64,000 nucleotides of DNA from Pseudomonas plecoglossicida NBRC 103162 = DSM 15088. Lineage in GTDB: Bacteria; Pseudomonadota; Gammaproteobacteria; Pseudomonadales; Pseudomonadaceae. The notes under the pieces are model-generated. The model saw nothing but the letters and a program-made list of their open reading frames with translations. It did not search any database and was not told where the DNA came from. How positions within the stretch are numbered: the first letter of the stretch is position 1; the number at the start of each line of letters is the position of its first letter. Shown here piece by piece: positions 19,367-26,799 of the stretch. Position numbers and translations under genes: made by a program. Location of the stretch: NCBI RefSeq assembly GCF_000730665.1, contig NZ_BBIV01000021.1, positions 56,334 through 120,333 of the forward strand, written 5' to 3'.

Positions 19367-20527
19367 CTACCTTTGGAGTTGGCCGTCCGAACCGGGTCGA
19401 TTGGCCGGCAGGTACAGGCGCATGCGCGTCCCCTTGCCGATTTCGCTCTGCACATCGATTGCGCCACCGCTTTGCTTGGCAAAGCCATAGGCTTGGCTCA
19501 GCCCCAGCCCGGTCCCCTTGCCGAAGGGCTTGGTGGTGAAGAATGGCTCGAAGATCCGCGGCAACACCTTCGGATCGATGCCAGGGCCACTGTCGCTCAC
19601 CTCGAAGCATATGAAGGCACCGCACAAGCCTTCTACCTCACCCGCGAGCTCGACGGCGCTGACCGTCATGCGGATCGTGCCCCGGCCTTCGATGGCATCC
19701 CGGGCATTGAACATCAGGTTGAGCAGCACCATCTGCAATTGCCCGACATCCACCTCGAGCAGTGGCAAGTCCGGTTGCAGGTGCTCCTCCAGCGAGATTT
19801 CACGAGGTAACGCATGCTCCAGCAAGCCACGGGTCGACGCGAGCAACTGGCTAGGTGCAATCAGGGTGACTTCGAGCTGCCGATGCCGGGCGAACGTCAG
19901 CAACTGCTTGGTCAGCTCGGTACCCCGCTGGCCTGCATCGAGGATATGGTCCATCAGGCGCTGCACGCGCACCGGATCCTGGCTCTCGCGCGCCATCCGG
20001 GCCGAATTGATGATGATGGTCAGCAGATTGTTGAAGTCATGCGCCAACCCACCGGTCAGTTGGCCCAATGCCTCGAGCTTCTGGGCCTGAAACAGTTGGG
20101 CGCGAACGGCATCGAGCTGCAGGGCGGATTCGCGCCGGTCTGTGATGTCACGGGTGACCTTGGCCAGGCCGATGACCTGCCCTTGCTCGTCGTGGATGAC
20201 ATCCAGGGCAGCCAACGCCCAGAATCGTGTGCCGTCCTTGCGTACCCGCCAGCCCTCATCCTGCGCCACTCCCTGCTCCAGAGCTTGCTTGAGCAGGCGC
20301 TCGGGGCGACCGTCCAGGCAATCCTCAGGGGTAAAGAACAACGAGAAATGCTGACCGATCACTTCCGCGGCACGGTAGCCCTTGATGCGCTCGGCACCGG
20401 CATTCCAGGAGACCACGCGACCGGTGGTGTCGAGCATGTAGATGGCGTAATCCACCACCGATTGCACCAACCGCTCATAGCTGTTGGCGTGCATGACGGG
20501 GTGAACAGGGCAGTCGGCTGAAACCAT
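19367..20527 (-). CDS. PAS-domain sensor histidine kinase, soluble
   Basis: This 386-aa kinase has a PAS domain (residues ~15-130; SVVDYAIYMLDTTGRVVSWNAGAERIKGY with FTPED and TRDITDR) and a phospho-acceptor helix with His163 in LTGGLAHDFNNLL. The ATPase domain has NLMFNARDA (N box), DSGPGIDP (G1), EPFFTTKPFGKGTGLGLS (F and G2) and a closing GKGTRMRLYLP. There is no membrane segment, so the signal is cytoplasmic; the PAS pocket could bind a cofactor. The ATG at 20527 has GGAG five bases ahead. It is the first gene of the kinase-KaiC-receiver operon. Confidence 0.92.
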   Translation of the reverse strand: MVSADCPVHPVMHANSYERLVQSVVDYAIYMLDTTGRVVSWNAGAERIKGYRAAEVIGQHFSLFFTPEDCLDGRPERLLKQALEQGVAQDEGWRVRKDGTRFWALAALDVIHDEQGQVIGLAKVTRDITDRRESALQLDAVRAQLFQAQKLEALGQLTGGLAHDFNNLLTIIINSARMARESQDPVRVQRLMDHILDAGQRGTELTKQLLTFARHRQLEVTLIAPSQLLASTRGLLEHALPREISLEEHLQPDLPLLEVDVGQLQMVLLNLMFNARDAIEGRGTIRMTVSAVELAGEVEGLCGAFICFEVSDSGPGIDPKVLPRIFEPFFTTKPFGKGTGLGLSQAYGFAKQSGGAIDVQSEIGKGTRMRLYLPANRPGSDGQLQR

Positions 20528-20606
20528 GCAAACTCCACTGGCACAGCAGGAGGGGAAATAGTGAGCTTAGCCGAGGATACACCCGAGGTCGGGCGAGCGC
20601 GCAGGC

Positions 20607-20894
20607 TTATCCAGGCTCACGTTCGACCAGCACCGGGCTGACTCGCCGGGGCATCGCCACTTTTAGCAGCCACAGGCACACCAGCATGATCACCCCGCCA
20701 CCGCCCAAGGCCATCAGCCGCTGGGATTGCGAGTGCTCGTCGGCGAACCCGAGCATGAACAGGTAACCCCCCAGCGAAGCCAGGCTGATGTACAGAAACA
20801 CCCCGAGCAGCAAGACGTGGGCGAACAGCACACGCCAGTACCAGCGGGGACGAACGAGACGTCCGTCAGGAGTGGGACGGGAAGCCGAGGACAT
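20607..20894 (-). CDS. Small membrane protein (95 aa), unknown
   Basis: This protein has two hydrophobic helices: WRVLFAHVLLLGVFLYISLASLGGYLFML and LMALGGGGVIMLVCLWLLKVA, with a basic cytoplasmic N-terminus (RPTPDGRLVRPRWY) and a charged C-terminus. No domain is recognised. The ATG at 20894 or the GTG at 20903 may be the start; neither has a strong ribosome site. It is 80 bp downstream of the kinase start region on the same strand and precedes the kinase operon, but a shared transcript is uncertain. Confidence 0.6.
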   Translation of the reverse strand: MSSASRPTPDGRLVRPRWYWRVLFAHVLLLGVFLYISLASLGGYLFMLGFADEHSQSQRLMALGGGGVIMLVCLWLLKVAMPRRVSPVLVEREPG

Positions 20895-21004
20895 GGCCAA
20901 CACTCATTGGATCCAATGAAAGGCGCAACAGTGGCGTAATGACACCTGCGATGTCAATGACCCGCTAAACCGCGCCTTCCTTCCTTTGATCATAGGTGCT
21001 GTGG

Positions 21005-21033
21005 TTGACTCAAATATAACAATGGGTTATAAA
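21005..21033 (+). promoter_or_regulatory. Sigma-70 promoter of tRNA-Leu
   Basis: The -35 TTGACT and -10 TATAAA are separated by exactly 17 bp and followed by a GC-rich discriminator (GCGCGC), the hallmark of growth-rate controlled stable RNA promoters. The tRNA begins about 65 bp downstream. Confidence 0.75.
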
Positions 21034-21097
21034 GCGCGCTTGATTGTCAGGCCCTTCTGCCTAGAAGCGCGCCGGTCGTCACGACCCTTTCAAGCGT

Positions 21098-21182
21098 GCG
21101 AGTGTGGTGGAATTGGTATACACAGCAGACTTAAAATCTGTCGGCGTGAGCCTTGCGGGTTCGAGTCCCGCCACTCGCACCA
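21098..21182 (+). tRNA. tRNA-Leu (anticodon UAA)
   Basis: The 85-nt gene has a 7-bp acceptor stem (GCGAGTG with CACTCGC), encoded CCA end, D-loop GGAATTGGTATAC, anticodon stem-loop CAGACTTAAAATCTG with anticodon TAA, a long variable arm (TCGGCGTGAGCCT) as in class II tRNAs, and T-loop GGGTTCGAGTCCC. A terminator follows within 11 bases. Confidence 0.97.
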
Positions 21183-21192
21183 TTTTCCGAAG

Positions 21193-21216
21193 AAGGCGCC
21201 CAGGTGGCGCCTTTTT
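21193..21216 (+). terminator. Terminator of tRNA-Leu
   Basis: aaggcgcc and ggcgcctt form an 8-bp stem around a 5-base loop, followed by a T run. It lies 10 bp past the CCA end. Confidence 0.9.
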
Positions 21217-21284
21217 GCTGTCTGCCGGAAATTCACCGCACGCCTGCTAGAGTGGAACGTGACTACGTCCACTGGAACGCCACC

Positions 21285-21698
21285 ATGCGCTACTCCCTGT
21301 TCGATGGCCAACGCGACATCATCATCCTCATCGCCCGTGTGCTGTTGATGATCCTGTTCATCTTGTCCGGCTGGGCGAAGCTGACCGGTTTCGACGGCAC
21401 GGTCGGCTACATGACCTCACTGGGCGCCCCTGCCCCCATGTTGGCTGCAGCGGTCGCGGTGATCATGGAATTCTTCGTCGGCATCATCCTGATCCTTGGC
21501 TTCTATACGCGTCCCCTGGCCTTCCTGTTCGCCTTGTTCGTGCTGGGCACGGCACTGCTTGGCCATCCCTTCTGGAACATGGTCGACCCGGAACGCGCCG
21601 CCAACATGACCCAGTTCCTGAAAAACCTGAGCATCGTCGGCGGCCTGTTGCTGCTGGCCGTGAGCGGCCCTGGGCGGTTCTCGCTGGACGGACGCTGA
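21285..21698 (+). CDS. DoxX family integral membrane protein
   Basis: This 137-aa protein has four transmembrane helices. ILIARVLLMILFILSGWAKLTGFDGTVGYM is the DoxX family N-terminus (FxxSGxxKL motif), and ILILGFYTRPLAFLFALFVLGTALLGHPFW the middle. Homologues of this type (YphA/DoxX) are linked to quinone or thiol redox balance in the membrane, but the exact role is unknown. I chose ATG 21285; earlier codons in the frame run into the tRNA and its terminator. It is convergent with an acidic small protein one base away. Confidence 0.85.
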   Translation: MRYSLFDGQRDIIILIARVLLMILFILSGWAKLTGFDGTVGYMTSLGAPAPMLAAAVAVIMEFFVGIILILGFYTRPLAFLFALFVLGTALLGHPFWNMVDPERAANMTQFLKNLSIVGGLLLLAVSGPGRFSLDGR

Positions 21699-21699
21699 C

Positions 21700-21891
21700 T
21701 CAGTCGTCCGGGTCGTCATGCCAGGCTGGATGATCGTCCTCGTCATCGAAGTCATCCAGCAGCCCTTCGTCTTCCTCGACCTCATCCTCGGCGCCCTGGG
21801 CATCGGCCTCGAGCTCCAGGTCGTCGTAGAGGAATTCGTGATCGAGCAGGTGATCGTGCTCGGGCTCGTGCAGGTCGTCTTCGTCGTGCAT
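21700..21891 (-). CDS. Highly acidic small protein (63 aa)
   Basis: This 63-aa protein is about half Asp and Glu with histidines mixed in (MHDEDDLHEPEHDHLLDHEF at the start; DDFDDEDDHPAWHDDPDD at the end). It has no basic cluster, Cys or membrane segment and is probably disordered. The His/Asp content could bind divalent metals, but that is a guess. I chose the ATG at 21891; GGAG lies seven bases ahead. It is convergent with the DoxX gene. Confidence 0.6.
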   Translation of the reverse strand: MHDEDDLHEPEHDHLLDHEFLYDDLELEADAQGAEDEVEEDEGLLDDFDDEDDHPAWHDDPDD

Positions 21892-21954
21892 GGCAGCTCC
21901 AGGGAATGTGGCACGCCTGTATAGGCGCATCGTCGGCCAGGGTCAATGCCTTGC

Positions 21955-21973
21955 GGTTAATGTCGAGTTAACC
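21955..21973. promoter_or_regulatory. Dyad GGTTAA-N7-TTAACC
   Basis: This 19-bp dyad lies in the gene-free strip after the acidic protein's start codon and about 40 bp before a hairpin that ends in a T run at 22041. It could be an operator for a small transcript or for the acidic protein gene. No bound factor is known. Confidence 0.3.
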
Positions 21974-21979
21974 GATAGC

Positions 21980-22041
21980 ACCTACGCTTGAGTCTCTCCC
22001 CTTCAAACGTCGCTTGCCCGCCTTCCTGGCGGGCTTTTTTT
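21980..22041 (+). ncRNA. Candidate small RNA (about 60 nt) with terminator
   Basis: No protein gene reads into the strong plus-strand terminator at 22016-22041 (gcccgcc-ttcct-ggcgggc then seven T). Just ahead of it CGCTTGA and TCAAACG form a second stem enclosing a pyrimidine-rich loop (GTCTCTCCCCT). Two stems, an exposed CU-rich loop and a Rho-independent end resemble a Hfq-type regulatory RNA. A promoter is not clear (TTGCGG 17 bp from GATAGC is weak). Confidence 0.35.
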
Positions 22042-22202
22042 CGCCGCCACTGAGTCCGGATGCAGGCATCTTGCTGAACCACACTTGATCAGCGCCTGGG
22101 GGCTTTGTCACGGGCTGATACAACTGTTTCAAGCTAGCAATATGCCTTTCACGAACTGATGACAAGCGCTTGGGCACACTGGCCTTGCTCTGACGTTCTT
22201 TG

Positions 22203-22233
22203 AAACCGCCTACTTTTTTGGCGGTTTTTTTTT
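22203..22233 (+). terminator. Strong plus-strand terminator without an obvious gene
   Basis: aaaccgcc and ggcggttt form an 8-bp stem with a 9-base loop, followed by a run of T to 22233. The preceding 160 bp contain no convincing reading frame on this strand, so it could end a second small RNA. The opposite orientation lacks a T run of similar strength. Confidence 0.6.
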
Positions 22234-22257
22234 GCCCTGACGCTGATGGATCAGCAG

Positions 22258-22440
22258 TTACAGCTTCAGTTGGTTACCGCTGCGAGCGAAATCGGCGCCT
22301 TCAGTCGACTCGGCCGCCTGCGAATCCGCGAAATATCCCTTGCGTACCAACTGGCTCGTCTCGTAGGCGCAGTATCCGCCGAGGGTAGATGCCATGGTGA
22401 TGGCCAAACCGAAAGCCACTACCAATGCCCTGTTGCTCAT
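22258..22440 (-). CDS. Small exported or membrane-anchored protein (60 aa)
   Basis: This 60-aa protein begins MSNRALVVAFGLAITMASTLGGYCAYETS, a single hydrophobic helix that may be a signal anchor, followed by a polar tail (RKGYFADSQAAESTEGADFARSGNQLKL). AGGAG stands six bases ahead of the ATG at 22440; a second ATG is directly upstream. No domain is known to me. The strong ribosome site argues it is translated. Confidence 0.55.
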   Translation of the reverse strand: MSNRALVVAFGLAITMASTLGGYCAYETSQLVRKGYFADSQAAESTEGADFARSGNQLKL

Positions 22441-22577
22441 CATGCTCTCCTGGCAATCGAAAAAAAGTGCCGACCTTACCTAACCAACGCCCTCTTTGCC
22501 ACCCCTGTTGACGGGTGGTAGGTAAACGCCAACGTGTAATCCAGCTCCACCGCCCTGGACCTTGCGGCAAAAATGAA

Positions 22578-22601
22578 AAGCCCCGCGCAATGGCAGGGCT
22601 T
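22578..22601 (-). terminator. Terminator downstream of the PLDc_N-like small gene
   Basis: On the minus strand aagccc pairs with gggctt around a 12-base loop and is followed by TTCATTTTT. It lies about 33 bp past the stop of the membrane protein at 22634-22837. Confidence 0.6.
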
Positions 22602-22633
22602 GTTATCAGTTTCGCCGAAAATAGTGTTGTCGA

Positions 22634-22837
22634 TCAGTGAGATGAACCAAGACGGCTGTTGCTGCGAGGGCCAGCCAAAGCCCAGATGATCAGGCCGAGC
22701 ACCGGAAGAAATGCAACCAGCGCTACCCACAATACTTTCTTCAGGGTTTCGCTATTGCTCCTCACCACATTGATGATCGCCCAGATATCCAGGACAAAAA
22801 TGATGAAGGCAATGAAGTTGTACAAGATAGAGCCCAT
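22634..22837 (-). CDS. Small membrane protein with phospholipase D-nuclease N-terminal (PLDc_N) type domain
   Basis: This 67-aa protein starts MGSILYNFIAFIIFVLDIWAIINVVRS, then KKVLWVALVAFLPVLGLIIWALAGPR. The two helices with W-I-I-xV and the P-V-L-G-L-I-x-W end are the PLDc_N pattern, found as an anchor on cardiolipin synthases and as free small proteins. Here no catalytic domain follows. GGAG precedes the ATG at 22837. It probably has a membrane stress or lipid-linked role; that is not shown. Confidence 0.75.
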   Translation of the reverse strand: MGSILYNFIAFIIFVLDIWAIINVVRSNSETLKKVLWVALVAFLPVLGLIIWALAGPRSNSRLGSSH

Positions 22838-22935
22838 CGACACACTCCAGCTGTAATTAAACTACCGGTGAGAATAGCAAAAACCCTGACTCGCATTGCG
22901 CTCGCCCGGGGACCGCTCCGGCCAGAGGGAATTGC

Positions 22936-23018
22936 GTGGGAGCCGGCTTGCCGGCGATCACCGGCGAAGCCGGTGCCATCCTAAGAGGCGCTTGCATCGC
23001 CGGCTTGCCGGCTCCCAC
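22936..23018. repeat. REP pair (perfect 23-nt inverted repeat)
   Basis: The arm at 22936-22958 (starting gtgggagccggcttgccggc) is repeated without mismatch in inverted orientation at 22996-23018. Between the arms a further short palindrome occurs (caccggcgaagccggtg). It shares the gccggcttgccggc core with the pair at 527-593. The 306-bp gap 22844-23149 holds only this element and no gene. Confidence 0.85.
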
Positions 23019-23149
23019 AACGGCGGCGGCGCATGTACGCCCTTTGTTTTCTATGCGAAAGCGCAGCTTACTTCGCTTGGCCGCGGTCCAACGCCTCGGC
23101 CACGGCATTCACGAACACCGCCTGTACATTCAACGGCATGGTGCGCTGG

Positions 23150-23836
23150 CTACTCGCGCGCAAGCCGCTTGAGCAGTGCCTGGGCCACACCCTCCGACGA
23201 GGCAGGGTTCTGCCCGGTGATCAGATGGCCGTCCTCGACCACATGACTCGCCCAGTCCGCAGCCTTGGAATACTCGCCACCTTGGCTTTTGAGCATGTCC
23301 TCGACCAGAAACGGCACCACCTGGGTCAGCCCGACGGCGTCTTCCTCGCTGTTGGCGAAACCGGTCACTTGCTTGCCCTTGACCACCGGATGGCCATCCG
23401 GTGCATTGACATGCTTGAACACGCCCGGTGCATGGCAGACTGCGGCAATCGGCTTGTTGGATGCGTAAAAAGCTTCCAGCAGCGTCTTCGAATCGTTGTC
23501 CTCGGCCAAGTCCCACAGCGGCCCATGGCCACCGGGATAGAACACGGTATCGAAGTCGTACGGGTCGATTTCGCTCAGCGGTACCGTGTCGGCCAGCGCC
23601 ATCTGCCCTTCGGTGTCAGCGCGAAAACGCCGGGTGGCATCGGTCTGCGCATCGTCCTCGTCGCTCTTCGGGTCCAGAGGTGGCTGGCCGCCCTTGGGCG
23701 AGGCCAGGGTGACGTCGGCGTTGGCATCGATGAACACGTAGTAAGGGGCGGCGAACTCTTCCAGCCAAAAGCCGGTCTTCTTGCCGGTATTACCCAACTG
23801 ATCGTGGGATGTCAGCACCATCAGGATCTTTTTCAT
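23150..23836 (-). CDS. DJ-1/PfpI superfamily protein (HchA-like)
   Basis: This 228-aa protein has the nucleophile elbow AAVCHAPGVF with its Cys, the acidic pocket residue in the NTGKKTGFWLEEFAAPY region, and the oxyanion-side FYPGGHGPLWDL. This set is typical of DJ-1 class enzymes related to Hsp31, several of which act as glyoxalase III or protein/nucleotide deglycase. Length is right for this class. The ribosome site GGAGGA precedes the ATG. It stands alone between a REP pair and a tRNA. Confidence 0.88.
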   Translation of the reverse strand: MKKILMVLTSHDQLGNTGKKTGFWLEEFAAPYYVFIDANADVTLASPKGGQPPLDPKSDEDDAQTDATRRFRADTEGQMALADTVPLSEIDPYDFDTVFYPGGHGPLWDLAEDNDSKTLLEAFYASNKPIAAVCHAPGVFKHVNAPDGHPVVKGKQVTGFANSEEDAVGLTQVVPFLVEDMLKSQGGEYSKAADWASHVVEDGHLITGQNPASSEGVAQALLKRLARE

Positions 23837-24054
23837 CAGAGCCAGTCCTCCAAGTGTGAATGGCAGCGCGCCGTTCGCCCTGCATTACTGTGGGAGGTCG
23901 CCGCAGGGCAGACGTTCCCTGTGCCGGCGTGTTTTTAGCCCGTTGCAGACTGGCATTCGGGCGTCGAGGCCATTGCCAAACCTTCCAAATGAGGAAGTCT
24001 TGGACTGGTTGTAATTTGTGTTGGGACTTCAGTGTTTTCTGACGCACAAAGAAA

Positions 24055-24083
24055 AACCCCGCAGACGTTAATCTGCGGGGCTT
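24055..24083 (-). terminator. Terminator of tRNA-Cys
   Basis: ccccgcaga and tctgcgggg form a 9-bp stem (24057-24080) followed on the minus strand by TTTTTC. It lies 10 bp past the tRNA 3' end. Confidence 0.88.
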
Positions 24084-24090
24084 TCGAATG

Positions 24091-24164
24091 TGGAGGCCGA
24101 GGTCGGAATCGAACCGGCGTAGACGGATTTGCAATCCGGAGCATAACCACTTTGCTACTCGGCC
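24091..24164 (-). tRNA. tRNA-Cys (anticodon GCA)
   Basis: The 74-nt gene on the minus strand has acceptor stem GGCCGAG with CTCGGCC, discriminator T as required by CysRS, encoded CCA, D-arm AGCAAAGTGGTTATGCT, anticodon stem-loop CGGATTGCAAATCCG (anticodon GCA) and T-loop CCGGTTCGATTCCGA. Confidence 0.97.
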
Positions 24165-24315
24165 TCAAAGTTCGGATCAAGCGGCTTGCGCTGCTATCTC
24201 CTTGAAACACTGAACCTTTTTCAAAGTTCGCTGCGTTTCGATGGGCGCATTATGTCTGCATTCCGCACACCTTGCAACCCCCTGATCAAAAAAAATATTC
24301 AAGGGGTTCAAGGGT

Positions 24316-25335
24316 TTAGCGCAAGCGGCCGAGTTTACTCCACAAACCGACCACGGTGTTCTCTACCGTACCACTGGCCGCCATGCCGATGCGCTCTTGC
24401 AAGCTCTTGCGTTCGGCGTAGTGCAGGTGGAACAGGTTGGCATTGCGTGCGCGCTCGCTGAGGTACTCGTCACTGGTCTGCAACTGGTCCACCAGCTTGC
24501 GGTTCAGCGCGGCAACGCCCAACCAGACCTCACCGGTGGCCACCTCGTCGATATGCAACTGCGGGCGGTAGCGGGCGACGAAGTCCTTGAACAGCTGGTG
24601 GGTGATGTCCAGGTCTTCCTGGAACTTCTCCCGGCCCTTCTCGGTGTTCTCGCCGAACACGGTCAGGGTGCGCTTGTATTCACCGGCAGTCAGCACTTCG
24701 AAGTCGATGTCGTGCTTCTTCAGCAGGCGATTGACGTTGGGCAACTGCGCCACCACACCGATCGACCCCAGCACGGCAAACGGCGCACTGACGATCTTCT
24801 CGCCGATGCAGGCCATCATGTAGCCGCCACTGGCGGCCACCTTGTCGATGCACACGGTCAGCGGGATGCCAGCCTGGCGGATACGCGCCAGCTGCGAGGC
24901 AGCCAGGCCGTAGCTGTGCACCAGGCCGCCGCCGCTTTCCAGGCGCAGCACCACTTCGTCACGGGAGGTGGCGAGGGTCAGCAGCGCGGTGATCTCGTTG
25001 CGCAGGCTTTCGGTGGCCGAGGCCTTGATGTCGCCATCGAAGTCGAGCACGAAGACCCGGCCCTTTTCCTCGGCCTTGCCCTTCTTCTGCTGTTTCTCAG
25101 CCTTCGCCTGCTGCTTGCGCAAGGCCTTCAGCTGGGCCTTGTCGAGCAAGCCGGACTCCAGCCGCTCGCGCAGCTCCTTGTAGAACTCGTTGAGACGGGT
25201 GACCTGCAATTGACCACCGGCCTTGCGCCGCCCTTTGCCGCGCAAACCGGCAATGGCAGACAGCACCACCAGAATGGCGATCACCAGGGTAGCGGTTTTA
25301 GCGAGAAAGCTTGCGTATTCGGCAAGAAACTCCAC
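24316..25335 (-). CDS. sohB: Inner membrane protease SohB (family S49)
   Basis: This 339-aa signal-peptide-peptidase-like protease has an N-terminal helix (LAKTATLVIAILVVLSAIAGLRG), a highly charged lysine-rich linker (AKAEKQQKKGKAEEKG) and the S49 domain. The nucleophile Ser is in DKVAASGGYMMACIG and the general-base Lys in LTAGEYKRTL. The start is GTG at 25335 with AAGGAG six bases ahead. The gene is divergent from the histidine phosphatase gene; it probably degrades cleaved signal peptides or membrane proteins. Confidence 0.93.
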   Translation of the reverse strand: MEFLAEYASFLAKTATLVIAILVVLSAIAGLRGKGRRKAGGQLQVTRLNEFYKELRERLESGLLDKAQLKALRKQQAKAEKQQKKGKAEEKGRVFVLDFDGDIKASATESLRNEITALLTLATSRDEVVLRLESGGGLVHSYGLAASQLARIRQAGIPLTVCIDKVAASGGYMMACIGEKIVSAPFAVLGSIGVVAQLPNVNRLLKKHDIDFEVLTAGEYKRTLTVFGENTEKGREKFQEDLDITHQLFKDFVARYRPQLHIDEVATGEVWLGVAALNRKLVDQLQTSDEYLSERARNANLFHLHYAERKSLQERIGMAASGTVENTVVGLWSKLGRLR

Positions 25336-25472
25336 GTTGACTCCTTATGAACCTGCGCCTGTACGACGCGAAACTGTAGCAAGCATACCGATGCTCCGAT
25401 GACGCTGCCAGCCGGGGCAAAGGCTGGCAACACAGTTCAAACAACCTTTTCAAACGCTTGTATGCTTTTTCG

Positions 25473-25501
25473 TTGACAGCCCGTCTGGCGCAACCTAACC
25501 T
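25473..25501 (+). promoter_or_regulatory. Likely sigma-70 promoter of the histidine phosphatase gene
   Basis: A perfect -35 TTGACA is 17 bp from TAACCT. Transcription would start near 25508, which puts the in-frame ATG at 25458 outside the transcript and favours the GTG start at 25533. Confidence 0.5.
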
Positions 25502-25532
25502 CGCAGCAACCTTCAACGGGCCGGACACCTCC

Positions 25533-26243
25533 GTGGGCAATCTCTACCTTATCCGACATGGCCAAGCTTCCTTCGGTGCCGACGACTATGACGTCCTCTC
25601 GCCCGTGGGCATTCGCCAGAGCCAGGCGCTGGGCGAGCACCTGGCACAACTGGGCCTGGGTCTGGACCGTTGCCTGGCGGGCAGCTTGCGACGTCAACAG
25701 GATACCGCCCGACTTGCACTTGAAGCGATGCACGTCAGCGGCTGCGCAATACCGCCGATCGAGACCGACCCGGCGTTCAACGAGTTCGATGCCGATGGGG
25801 TCATTCGTGCCCTGCTGCCTGGCCTTCTGACCGATGAACCCCAGGCCCGGCACATCCTGCGCAATGGTGCGCAGAACCGCAGCGAGTTCCAGCGCCTGTT
25901 CGCCCTGATGGTACAGCGCTGGCACGCAGGCGAGCATGCCGACGACGGCCTTGAGACCTGGCAGGCATTCACTGCAAGGGTCGACGCAGGGTTGCGGCAG
26001 TTGCTGGACAGCGCGGGCGGCAGCGACAACATTGCCGTGTTCACCTCTGGCGGTACCATAGCCGCCCTGCTCCACCTGATTACCGGTATCACCCCCAGCC
26101 AGGCGTTCACGCTGAACTGGCAGATCATCAACACGTCGCTCAGCCAGCTGAAGTTTCGCGGCCGCGACGTGGCACTGGCTTCCTTCAACAGCCAAGCGCA
26201 TGTGCAGCTGTTGAAGGTGCCGGAGCTCATCACCTATAGATGA
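25533..26243 (+). CDS. Histidine phosphatase superfamily protein
   Basis: This 236-aa cytoplasmic enzyme has catalytic motif LYLIRHGQAS at the N-terminus, the second Arg in AGSLRRQQDTA, the Glu in FNEFDADG and the second His replaced in the region FTSGGTIAALL, where many members carry a GH(G) motif; here it reads TSGGT, so the second catalytic His may be missing. Start GTG 25533 is chosen because similarity begins there and a promoter lies just upstream; it lacks a clear ribosome site. Neighbours are an SCP2 protein and an APH-SDR pair. Confidence 0.82.
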   Translation: MGNLYLIRHGQASFGADDYDVLSPVGIRQSQALGEHLAQLGLGLDRCLAGSLRRQQDTARLALEAMHVSGCAIPPIETDPAFNEFDADGVIRALLPGLLTDEPQARHILRNGAQNRSEFQRLFALMVQRWHAGEHADDGLETWQAFTARVDAGLRQLLDSAGGSDNIAVFTSGGTIAALLHLITGITPSQAFTLNWQIINTSLSQLKFRGRDVALASFNSQAHVQLLKVPELITYR

Positions 26244-26298
26244 GCCCGGCCTGTTGTGTCCCTGCGGACGCTGATAATTACTTAACAAGGAATACACC

Positions 26299-26616
26299 AT
26301 GAGCGATGTAGCTAACGCCGTCGAAGCGATGAAAGCAAAGTTCAATCCCGCCGCCGCTGCCGGCCTGGACCTAGTGTTCGGCTTCGACATCACAGACGAA
26401 GGCAAGAAGTACGCGCTGATCGTCAAGGACGGCACCTGCGACCTGCAGGAAGGTGAAAACCCGGATGCCAACTGCACCCTGGTCATGGACAGCGAAACCC
26501 TGAAAGGCATCGTCAGCGGCGACACCGACGGCATGCAGGCCTTCATGGGCGGCAAGCTGCGCGTCGAAGGCGACATGATGCTGTCGATGAAGCTCAGCGA
26601 GCTGTTCCCTTCCTGA
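26299..26616 (+). CDS. SCP2 sterol-binding domain protein
   Basis: This 105-aa single-domain protein has the SCP2 lipid pocket pattern: MSDVANAVEAMKAKFN, then GEGKNP-like NPDANCTLVMDSETLKGIVSGDTDGMQAFMGGKLRVEGDMMLSMKL. Members bind fatty acyl-CoA or other lipids. AAGGAA precedes the ATG. A strong terminator follows, so it is either alone or at the end of the histidine phosphatase transcript (55 bp gap). Confidence 0.9.
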   Translation: MSDVANAVEAMKAKFNPAAAAGLDLVFGFDITDEGKKYALIVKDGTCDLQEGENPDANCTLVMDSETLKGIVSGDTDGMQAFMGGKLRVEGDMMLSMKLSELFPS

Positions 26617-26640
26617 GTGACGGGCAGCGAACGAGATGAA

Positions 26641-26672
26641 AACCGAAGCCTGACCGGCTTCGGTTTTTTTTT
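26641..26672 (+). terminator. Terminator after the SCP2 gene
   Basis: aaccgaagc and gcttcggtt form a 9-bp stem with a 7-base loop, followed by nine T. It starts 25 bp after the SCP2 stop codon. Confidence 0.92.
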
Positions 26673-26799
26673 GGCCGTCATTCGATGCGCTGATCGAGCA
26701 GCAACACCCACACCTATATGGCCCTTGGCACGCTTGTTCCAATGTGCGCAGACCATTAGATTAGCCAATAGTCCTTGCGCTACAAAATAAGGAAAACGC

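Noticed and set aside
21968..22177. 69-aa minus-strand frame over the small RNA candidate
   Set aside because: It covers the terminator stem and T run; the basic C-terminal half comes from the hairpin sequence, and the start would be GTG without a ribosome site.
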